A stretch of 16,124 bases of DNA from Thermodesulfobacteriota bacterium (GTDB lineage: Bacteria; Desulfobacterota; BSN033; UBA1163): contig JASEIE010000039.1 in the NCBI GenBank assembly GCA_030024065.1, positions 1 through 16,124 of the forward strand, read 5' to 3'. Below the pieces are notes generated by a model. That model did no database searches and had not been told where the DNA came from. It saw nothing but the letters and a program-made list of their open reading frames with translations. Shown piece after piece: positions 1 to 7,600 of this stretch; the first letter of the stretch is position 1, and each line of letters starts with the position of its first letter. Made by a program: the position numbers and the translations under genes.

Positions 1-578
1 TCCCTGCTCCGCTCCTCGATATTGAAGTCGACTTCGACTCCCTCGATGAAGCTGGAGCCATGATGGGCTCCGGGGGCCTGGTCGTGATGGACGACTCGAC
101 CTGTATGGTCGATACTGCCCGATTCTTCACTGACTTCTCAGTCGATGAATCCTGCGGCAAATGCGTTCCCTGCAGGGTCGGAATGAAAGCCATGCTCAAC
201 ATCCTCAACCGAATCGCCACCGGCCAAGGGACCCTAAAAGATATCGGACAACTTGAGCGTCTTGGCAAACATATTAAAAAGACATCGCGCTGTGGACTTG
301 GCAAGACTGCACCGAATCCAGTGCTTTCGACGATTCGTTATTTTCGTGAGGAGTATGAGGCACATATTCGGGATGGAAAGTGTCCGTCTCTTGTCTGTGT
401 GGATCTGATTCAATTCCATGTGATTGAAGAAACATGTAAGAGGTGCGGTCTTTGCAAGAAGGCCTGTCCAGCGGAGGCGATCACCTGGGAGAAGAAGACG
501 CCTGCGGTGATTGACCGGGAGAAGTGCATTCGCTGTCGCTCCTGCATTCAGGCCTGTAAGTTTAGGGCGATCGAATGA
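1..578 (+). CDS. nuoF: NuoF/HydB-type NADH-dehydrogenase subunit with C-terminal 2[4Fe-4S] domain, 5' end missing
   Basis: The gene enters from outside the window; the reading frame is open from base 3 and stops at 576-578. The visible part is the end of the FMN/NADH-binding fold (GAMMGSGG, nt 51-74) and the N3-type cluster motif SCGKCVPCR with Cys codons at 153, 162 and 171 and the fourth Cys at 291 (RCGLGKTAPNP). It is followed by a ferredoxin extension with two CxxCxxCxxxC motifs (nt about 435-465 and 525-555). In the NuoF family this extension is typical of soluble NADH modules such as HydB, HndC and HoxF-like subunits and is absent from plain respiratory NuoF. The role would be NADH oxidation or NAD+ reduction, passing electrons to the NuoG-like partner that follows. 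The NADH and FMN sites proper lie outside the window, so they cannot be checked here. Confidence 0.86.
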   Translation, partial: PAPLLDIEVDFDSLDEAGAMMGSGGLVVMDDSTCMVDTARFFTDFSVDESCGKCVPCRVGMKAMLNILNRIATGQGTLKDIGQLERLGKHIKKTSRCGLGKTAPNPVLSTIRYFREEYEAHIRDGKCPSLVCVDLIQFHVIEETCKRCGLCKKACPAEAITWEKKTPAVIDREKCIRCRSCIQACKFRAIE

Positions 579-580
579 AT

Positions 581-626
581 TCAAGGCTAAAGCCTTGAGT
601 TACGTAACTCAACCCTTCAGGGTTGA
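581..626. repeat. Triple palindromic intergenic element
   Basis: Three palindromes lie end to end between the NuoF-like and NuoG-like genes. TCAAGGC/GCCTTGA (581-598, 4-base loop) is followed by GTTACGTAAC (599-608) and then TCAACCC/GGGTTGA (609-626, 4-base loop). The middle one extends to the perfect 18-base palindrome TTGAGTTACGTAACTCAA (595-612), so alternative foldings compete. This looks like a REP-type mobile or folded-RNA element rather than a terminator, since no T-run follows. Confidence 0.8.
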
Positions 627-631
627 TTAGA

Positions 632-3208
632 ATGATGAAAACTCAAACGATTAACTTGACGATTGACGGCGTTCCCGTAGCAGTGGACAAGGGCCGGACC
701 ATCTTAGAGGCGGCTCAATCTGCAGGCGTCAGAATCCCTACTCTCTGCCACGACCGAAGACTCTCTCCTTTAGGCGCCTGCTGTATCTGCGTCGTTCAGG
801 AGAAAGGGAATCCTGAGCTTCAGCCGGCCTGTTTCACACCCGTTAGAAATGGAATGGAGATCATCACCCAATCTCCTGAGATCATCGATGCGAGGAGGTT
901 ACAGCTTCAACTCATCCTTCTCAACCACCCGATGATCTGCCCATGGTGCGAGAAAGAAGGAGGGTGTGTTCTGCAAAACCTCGTTTATGAATATGGTGTT
1001 GAAGATACACGTTTCACTTGGGAAAAGATTTCATTTCCTCTTGATGATTCCTCCTTTCTTCTTCAGCGGGACCCGAACAAGTGTATCCTCTGTGGCCGTT
1101 GCGTGAGGATCTGCGATGAAGTCCAGGGCATCGGAGAACTCTCTTTCACCCGAAGAGGGATGGAGACCCTGATCGATACCGATTTCCACCGGCCCATCGA
1201 TTGTGAATTCTGCGGCCAATGCTTAGATACCTGCCCGGTCGGAGCCATCACCAGTGATTGCTTCGACTATAAGACCAAAGTCTGGGAGTTGAAGGAGACG
1301 ACCACCCCCTGCCCTTACTGCGGCTGCGGATGCCTGCTGACCATAGGATCAAAAGAGGGAGAGATCAAACAGGTCTTCTCTGATCCCGCTCAGGGCCCCA
1401 GTGATGGAAATCTCTGTGTCAAGGGACGCTTCGGCTGGGACGTTTCCGATTCTCCCGAAAGACTCAAAAACCCTCTTCTAAGGGTCAATGGCATTCATAA
1501 AGAGGCCTCCTGGGATGAAGCCCTGGGGTTTGTGGTTCATCGCCTTGAAGAGATAAGAGATCGATATGGCTCTGAGAGGATTGGAGCCCTTGCCTCCAGC
1601 CGATTGACCAATGAGGAGTGCTACCTCTTTAAAAAACTCTTTCAAGAGGCCCTTCAAACAAGCCACTTAGAGCATGATGGGGCAAGGGCTTGCCTGGGAT
1701 TAACCGAAGGCCTTTCAAAGACCCTGGGCTTTGCCTCCTCTACGAACTCTATCCAGGAGATTCGAAAGGCGGACTGTATCCTGGTCATAGGGGTCGATCC
1801 TGCTCAGAGTCATCCCATTATCAAGAATGAGATTCATCTGGCGATAAGGAGAAACAGGGCTCAGCTCCTTGTCCTGGGCAACTACGACATTGGCCTGAGC
1901 CGCGCCACCCAGCTTTCTCCCCTCTATCCCTCTTCCATTCTCCTTCTTGAGAAGCCTGGGATGGAGGTCTCTCTTCTCAACGCCATGATTGGAATCATTC
2001 TCAAAGAGGGTCTTGAGGATAGAGGCTTTATTGAGGAGAGAACCGAAGGGATCGAAGAGTTAAGAGAGAAGCAGGGGGAGTATTTAGAATATCTAAAAAC
2101 CCTTTCGGAGGAGAAACGATCTGAGATCCAGAAGGCGGCCAGAGCCTTTGCCCAATCCAAAAAGGCGATGATTCTCATCGGGTCAGGTTTATGGTCCCCT
2201 CTCGATTCTAAAGAGATGGCCATTGCCTCCTCCAACCTTGCTCTGATAACAGGCCATATGGGCAAGGAGTCTTCTGGAATCCTCTATCTTCTTGAGAAGT
2301 CTAACAGCCAGGGAGCCATTGATATGGGCCTCTTTTCTAAGAGAGAAGGAAATGGAGTCCCATCCCTTCTCCAGAAGGTAGAACAAGGGGAGTTAAAGGC
2401 CCTCTACCTGGTGGGAAAGAACCCTGGCCTGGCACCAGAGGCATTAGAGAATCTGGAGCTTCTTGTCGTACAGGACCTCTTTATGACCGAGGCAGCCCAA
2501 AAGGCCCATGTCGTACTCCCTTCCTCTGTTTTTGTTGAGAAGGAAGGAACCTATACCAACCTCGAGAGAAGGATTCAGAGGCTTCATCCGATCCGTTCTC
2601 CTAAGGGTCAATCCAGATCAGACTTTGAGATCTTGCTTGGCCTTCTAAGACGTTTAGAGGCTCCTGTTCCAGGAGAGACACCGGAAGCCATCTTCCAGGA
2701 GATCTCTAACACCATACCCTGTTATCAGGGAATTCAGGATAAAGAGCAGTGGCCAGAAGGGGCCAGGTATCTCTATGAGAAGGGTTTCCCAATTGGAAAA
2801 GCAAAACTCATTCCTCTACCTCAACCTAAACCTCCACCTCAACCTGAATCTTATCCTTTTTGTCTTCTTCAGAGGCCTTCCCTATTTCAGTCGGGACAAC
2901 TCAGTTTGAGGAGTGACCACCTGAAGACCGTCTCTGAAAAGTCTTATCTTGAGGTCAACCCTGAGGATGCGAGGTCATTGGATATGGAAGAGGGAGAAAC
3001 AGTCCAGGTTTCAACCCCCGTGGGTCACTCTTTGAAGATCAAGTTAAATGTCTCTCCCAGACCCACTCCAGGGGTGATCACCATCCCCTGCCCCTGCTCC
3101 CTGATTGATGAAAAAGGGTGGGCTTCAGTAAAGGTTGAAAAATTGGAGGATAAAGAAGGGTTCAGAGGGTCAAGGATTCAAGAAGCCGGGCAAAAAGGTA
3201 CTTATTAA
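632..3208 (+). CDS. NuoG/formate dehydrogenase alpha-like molybdopterin oxidoreductase, formate site altered
   Basis: The product has 858 residues. Domains in order: N-terminal [2Fe-2S] (Cys 39, 50/51, 53, 67); the HPxxCxxCxxxxxC motif of NuoG (His99, Cys103, 106, 112); two ferredoxin motifs (Cys 151-161 and 191-201); the [4Fe-4S] site of the molybdopterin domain (Cys 227, 230, 234, 262) with conserved Lys264; the molybdopterin body; a Pro-rich X-P linker (about 728-738); and a molydopterin dinucleotide-binding C-terminus (from about 775). Cys354 aligns with the Sec/Cys metal ligand of formate dehydrogenase. The following His is Leu355, and the Arg333/Gln335 pair of E. coli FdhF aligns with Leu554 and Lys556. 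I therefore infer an electron-transfer partner for the NuoF-like subunit rather than a working formate dehydrogenase. An upstream TTG (623) lies inside the repeat, so ATG 632 is preferred; AGGG at 619-622 may be a weak ribosome site. Confidence 0.85.
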   Translation: MMKTQTINLTIDGVPVAVDKGRTILEAAQSAGVRIPTLCHDRRLSPLGACCICVVQEKGNPELQPACFTPVRNGMEIITQSPEIIDARRLQLQLILLNHPMICPWCEKEGGCVLQNLVYEYGVEDTRFTWEKISFPLDDSSFLLQRDPNKCILCGRCVRICDEVQGIGELSFTRRGMETLIDTDFHRPIDCEFCGQCLDTCPVGAITSDCFDYKTKVWELKETTTPCPYCGCGCLLTIGSKEGEIKQVFSDPAQGPSDGNLCVKGRFGWDVSDSPERLKNPLLRVNGIHKEASWDEALGFVVHRLEEIRDRYGSERIGALASSRLTNEECYLFKKLFQEALQTSHLEHDGARACLGLTEGLSKTLGFASSTNSIQEIRKADCILVIGVDPAQSHPIIKNEIHLAIRRNRAQLLVLGNYDIGLSRATQLSPLYPSSILLLEKPGMEVSLLNAMIGIILKEGLEDRGFIEERTEGIEELREKQGEYLEYLKTLSEEKRSEIQKAARAFAQSKKAMILIGSGLWSPLDSKEMAIASSNLALITGHMGKESSGILYLLEKSNSQGAIDMGLFSKREGNGVPSLLQKVEQGELKALYLVGKNPGLAPEALENLELLVVQDLFMTEAAQKAHVVLPSSVFVEKEGTYTNLERRIQRLHPIRSPKGQSRSDFEILLGLLRRLEAPVPGETPEAIFQEISNTIPCYQGIQDKEQWPEGARYLYEKGFPIGKAKLIPLPQPKPPPQPESYPFCLLQRPSLFQSGQLSLRSDHLKTVSEKSYLEVNPEDARSLDMEEGETVQVSTPVGHSLKIKLNVSPRPTPGVITIPCPCSLIDEKGWASVKVEKLEDKEGFRGSRIQEAGQKGTY

Positions 3209-3227
3209 ATTTTCAGATGAAATAACT

Positions 3228-3279
3228 CTTGAACCCATGAACCCCTGCCTGCGGTAGGCAGGCTCGAATCCTTGAACCC
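3228..3279. repeat. Intergenic element: CTTGAACCC direct repeats around a 19-base inverted repeat
   Basis: The 86-base gap before hdrC holds CTTGAACCC at 3228-3236 and again at 3271-3279. Between them is a perfect inverted repeat CCTGCCT/AGGCAGG (3244-3262) with a 5-base loop. It could fold in RNA, but no T-run follows, so a terminator is not supported. Confidence 0.65.
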
Positions 3280-3294
3280 TTGGTGAAATAGAGT

Positions 3295-3795
3295 ATGATC
3301 CATTCAAAATCACTCGACACCAATTTCAAATTTCTTATCGCTAAAGAACCGGGGGGAGAGAATATCAAAAAATGCTTCTCCTGCGGCACCTGTACGGCTG
3401 GATGCCCTGTGAGAGAGATCACAGATCGTTACAACCCAAGAAAAATCATTCGGATGGCCCTTCTGGGAATAAAGAAGGAGGTTCTCTCCAGTCCATTTAT
3501 CTGGTTATGTTCCTCCTGTTACACCTGTTACGAAAGATGTCCTCAGGATGTCAGAATTCCTGAGTTGATGAATGCCATCAAAAATATTGCCATAAGAGAA
3601 GGTTATGTTCCTCCAGCCATGAAAATTCAGCTCGGCCTTCTCTCTGTCCATGGCCGTCTCCTGGAGATTACCGAATTTGAAAATGATAAGCGGAAAGACT
3701 CCGGTCTTCCTTTGATTGAAGGCCAGACAAAAGATGTGAAGAAGATTTTAATAGAACTCGGGCTCCATCATGAAGAAGAGAGAGAAAAATCTTAA
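3295..3795 (+). CDS. hdrC: HdrC-like 2[4Fe-4S] subunit of heterodisulfide reductase
   Basis: This is a 166-residue soluble iron-sulfur protein with two ferredoxin motifs, Cys 27/30/33/37 (CFSCGTCTAGCP) and Cys 72/75/78/82 (CSSCYTCYERCP). The second has the SSCYTC pattern typical of HdrC. Length and spacing fit the soluble HdrC family, and no membrane segment is seen, so it is not an HdrE- or DsrM-type fusion. In HdrABC complexes HdrC carries electrons from the flavin protein HdrA to the catalytic subunit HdrB. The order hdrC-hdrB-hdrA downstream supports the call. ATG 3295 has only a weak GGTGA about 8 bases upstream. The last 26 bases overlap the start of hdrB, which points to translational coupling. 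Confidence 0.88.
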   Translation: MIHSKSLDTNFKFLIAKEPGGENIKKCFSCGTCTAGCPVREITDRYNPRKIIRMALLGIKKEVLSSPFIWLCSSCYTCYERCPQDVRIPELMNAIKNIAIREGYVPPAMKIQLGLLSVHGRLLEITEFENDKRKDSGLPLIEGQTKDVKKILIELGLHHEEEREKS

Positions 3796-4687
3796 AAACG
3801 CTCAATACACCCTCTTTCTCGGGTGTACGGTTCCGGTCAGGACCTTAAATTACGAGATTGCGGCGAGGAAGGTGGCCGGAGCGCTGGACATTCACCTCTT
3901 CGACATCCCGGATTTCAGCTGTTGTGGCTATCCCGTCAAATCGATCAACCATTATGCCTATCTCCTGATGGCGGCAAGAAATTTGGCTCTCGCCGAGGCA
4001 AAAGGGCATCCTGTCTGCACCCTCTGCAGTTCCTGCTGCGGTTCTCTTACAGAAGCCAATCACGAGTTGCAGGAGGATGAAAACCTCCGCAAACGGATCA
4101 ACGAAGATCTCTTCCGTTGGTTGGGATTACGCTATGAAGGCGGCGTTCAGGTCCTCCATTTCACCCGGATTCTTCACCAGGAGATAGGAGTGAAAAAGAT
4201 TGAAGAACAGATTCAAACCAGCCTCTCCTCTCTCCGGGTTGCACCTCATTATGGTTGCCATTACACAAAACCATCGGCCATCTACAGCAAAGCGGAAGAT
4301 CCGGAAGATCCGAAAAGTCTCGATGAATTGATCAGGGCAACCGGAGCCCAATCCGTATCCTATGAGGATAAGCTTTCCTGTTGCGGTGGCGGAGTGTTAG
4401 CCATGGATGAGCAAGTAGCTCTGGCGATGGCCCAGAGAAAGCTGGAACATATCCAGGCTCAACTGGCTGACGCTATTGTCCTGATCTGTCCTTTCTGCAA
4501 TGTGATGTATGAATCGAACCAGAAGAAGATTGAAAAGGTCTTTCAAAGGGAATATAAACTCCCTGTCCTCTTCTATCCCCAGCTTCTGGGATTGGCTTTG
4601 GGTTTCGAGCCGGATGAACTTGGATTGAAGATGAACCGCATCAGGACAACAGAATTATTGAAAAAGATTGTGAGGAGACCGGCCTGA
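3770..4687 (+). CDS. hdrB: HdrB-like subunit with two CCG (non-cubane cluster) motifs
   Basis: This 305-residue protein carries two complete CCG domains: Cys 19, 51/52, 83, 86 (SCCGYP and CTLC) and Cys 163, 204/205, 240, 243 (SCCGGG and CPFC). In the methanogen HdrABC structure each such set binds a non-cubane [4Fe-4S] cluster, and together they cleave the CoM-S-S-CoB disulfide. In bacteria without these coenzymes the substrate is unknown or proposed to be a protein or small-molecule disulfide such as DsrC. All cysteines are present, so the subunit looks catalytically competent. The start overlaps hdrC by 26 bases, and the stop is one base before the ATG of hdrA. No clear Shine-Dalgarno precedes ATG 3770, which is consistent with coupled translation from hdrC. 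Confidence 0.9.
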   Translation: MKKREKNLKNAQYTLFLGCTVPVRTLNYEIAARKVAGALDIHLFDIPDFSCCGYPVKSINHYAYLLMAARNLALAEAKGHPVCTLCSSCCGSLTEANHELQEDENLRKRINEDLFRWLGLRYEGGVQVLHFTRILHQEIGVKKIEEQIQTSLSSLRVAPHYGCHYTKPSAIYSKAEDPEDPKSLDELIRATGAQSVSYEDKLSCCGGGVLAMDEQVALAMAQRKLEHIQAQLADAIVLICPFCNVMYESNQKKIEKVFQREYKLPVLFYPQLLGLALGFEPDELGLKMNRIRTTELLKKIVRRPA

Positions 4688-4688
4688 G

Positions 4689-7600
4689 ATGAACCATCCC
4701 TCAAAGGGTCCGATCGGTTCGGTATTGGTCGTTGGCGGAGGAATTGGAGGGATCCAGACCTCATTAGACCTCGCCGAATCGGGATTGAAGGTCTACCTCC
4801 TCGAAAAGAAGATCAGCATCGGCGGGACCATGGCCCAGCTCGACAAGACCTTTCCCACCAATGACTGCTCTATGTGCATCATGTCCCCAAAACTGGTCGA
4901 TGCTGGCCGACACCGAAATATTGAGATCCTCACCAATTCAAGAGTGGAGAAAGTCGAAGGAGGCCCTGGAAATTTTAAAGTCCTCATTCATAAGAAAGCC
5001 CGTTATGTCACCCTCGAAGACTGCAAAGCCTGTAGCGACTGCGCAAAGGTCTGTCCGGTTCAGATCCCCAACGATTATGAACAGGGACTGGTCACCCGCG
5101 CTGCCATCTATCAGCTCTTTGCCCAGGCCATGCCCAGTGCTTACGGCATTGAGAAGAGAGGCGATCCTCCCTGTCGGGCAACCTGCCCGCTCCACTGCAA
5201 TGCTCAAGGCTATGTCGCTCTCATCTCCCAGGGAAAGTTTAAAGAGGCCCTTGCTATCGTAAGAGACACACTTCCTTTTCCAGGGATCCTCGCCTATGCC
5301 TGTTCCCATTCCTGCGAGAAGGAATGTAAGCGAGTCGAAGAAGATCGTGCCATCTCCATCTGCAAATTGAAAAGGTTTCTTGTGGATCAGGTGGAGGAAC
5401 CTGAGTTTAACTTCAAACCTCCTGAAGAGAATGGAAAGAAGGTGGCAATCATCGGAGGAGGTCCCTCAGGACTCACGGCAGCCTATGATCTGAGAAGAAT
5501 GGGCTATGCGGTTACCCTTTTCGAATCCCAGGATAGATTGGGTGGCCTCCTCGCCAATGGCCTCCCTTCCTATCGCCTGCCAAGAGAAGTCGTCGAAAAG
5601 GACCTCTCTGTCATCAAACAGATGGGAATCGATATTCAACTCAACAGAAGAGTTGGACAGAATCTCTCTCCTGATCTCCTCCTGAAATCCTTTGATGCGA
5701 TCTTCATGGCAACGGGTGTGGCTGGATCAGAAACCGCGATAAACACTTTCAAAGGATTGAGGAGAACTCGATGGGGAACGATTGAGGTTCATCCCATTAC
5801 CCTCGAAACCGGCCTGGAAGGAGTCTTCGCAGGAGGAGATGCTGTCGCAGGACCCGGAACGATTGTTGAAGCGATGGCTCATGGAAGAAAAGGAGCCATC
5901 TCCATCGACCGCTTTCTTCGAGGAGAAGATTTAATTAAAGGAAGGGATGCTGAGGGAACACAGATCTCACCATTAAGAAGTGAGCTTCCAGAGGAGACCA
6001 AGAGAGAGAGAAATGAACCCCCTGACATGGTCAAGCCTCTTGAACCAGGCTTCACCTTAGAAGAGGCCATCGAAGAGGCAAAGCGATGCCTCCAGTGTGG
6101 TGGTTGTTCAGAATGCATGGAGTGCGTCAAGGTTTGTGAGGCAAAGGCCATCCACCATCAAGAGAAGGATGAGCAAATTAAATTAGAGGTGGGTTCGATC
6201 ATCCTCTCTCAAGGCTTTGATGAATTCGACCCTTCCCGAAAGTCCGAGTATGGTTATGGTAGGTTTCCTAATGTCGTCTCGAGTATCGAATTTGAACGAT
6301 ATCTCTCCGCCTCAGGGCCTTTCAAAGGTGAGATCCATAGACCTTCTGACGGAAGACATCCGGAACGAGTGGCATGGATTCAGTGTGTCGGTTCAAGGGA
6401 CCCTCATATCGGAAAGGGTTACTGCTCCTCGGTCTGCTGCATGTACGCTACCAAAGAGGCGGTCATTGCCAAAGAGCATGCTCCGGAGATGAAAGCCACC
6501 ATCTTCTATATGGATATGAGGGCTTATGGAAAAGATTTCGATAAGTATATTGAGAGGGCAAAAAGGGATTACAAGGTTCGTTACATCCGCTCCCGCGTCT
6601 CCCACCTCAAAGAAATTCCGGAGACCAAAAATCTGATCATCCATTATGAGACCGAAGAGGGAGAGATGGTCTCTGAAGAGTTCGATCTCGTCGTCCTCTC
6701 CGTGGGTCTTGAACCGGTGCGAGATCATCAGGAGATAAAAGAAATATTTGGGGTGGATCTCAATTCCTATGGATTCATCAAAACGGATGCCTTCTCTCCT
6801 CTCCGGACCTCAAGGCCGGGAATCTTTGCGAGCGGTGCTGTCTCCGGGCCAAAGGATGTCCCTGAGACGGTGGCGCAGGCCTCCGCTGCCGCTGCTGAAG
6901 CCTCCTCCCTCCTTGCCCCTGCAAGAGGGATATTGGTGACCGAGAAGGAATATGTCCCTGAAAGGAATGTCAATTATGAGGGGCCTCGTATCGGAGCCTT
7001 CATCTGTCACTGCGGAATTAATATTGGGGGCGTGGTGAATGTCCCGGCTGTGGTGGATTATGCCAGGACATTACCTGATGTCGTCTATGTCGCTGAAAAC
7101 CTCTACACCTGCTCTCAGGATACGCAGGAAGTGATGAAAAAGGCCATCGAAGAGCATCGGTTGAATCGAATCGTTGTCGCCTCCTGCACTCCGAGAACCC
7201 ATGAACCCCTCTTTCAGGATACGATTCGGGAAGCAGGCCTGAATCGTTATCTCTTTGAGATGGCCAATATTCGGGACCAGTGTTCCTGGGTTCATATGCA
7301 TCAACAAAACGATGCGACAGGGAAGGCAAAAGATCTGGTGAGAATGGCGATTGCCAAAGCGGCTCTCCTTGAACCCCTTCCCACACAGACGGTCGAGATG
7401 AATCAGAAGGCTCTGGTCATCGGAGGGGGCCTGGCAGGGATGACCGCTGCCAGAAAGATTGCACAAGCAGGCTTTGAAGTCTTTCTGATTGAAAAAGAAT
7501 CGGAGCTGGGTGGAAAAGCGAGGAAGATTCACCATACGATTGAGGGCCTGAATGTTCAATCCCATTTTGAAGGATTGATGGGGGAGATGGAAAAAGATTC

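Noticed and set aside
623..631. TTG 623 as start of the NuoG-like gene
   Set aside because: It lies within the right arm of the triple palindrome; ATG 632 fits the family start and is preceded by a weak ribosome site.
1691..1693. Selenocysteine in the formate-dehydrogenase-like protein
   Set aside because: The metal-ligand position is a normal TGC cysteine codon, and no in-frame TGA occurs in the gene.
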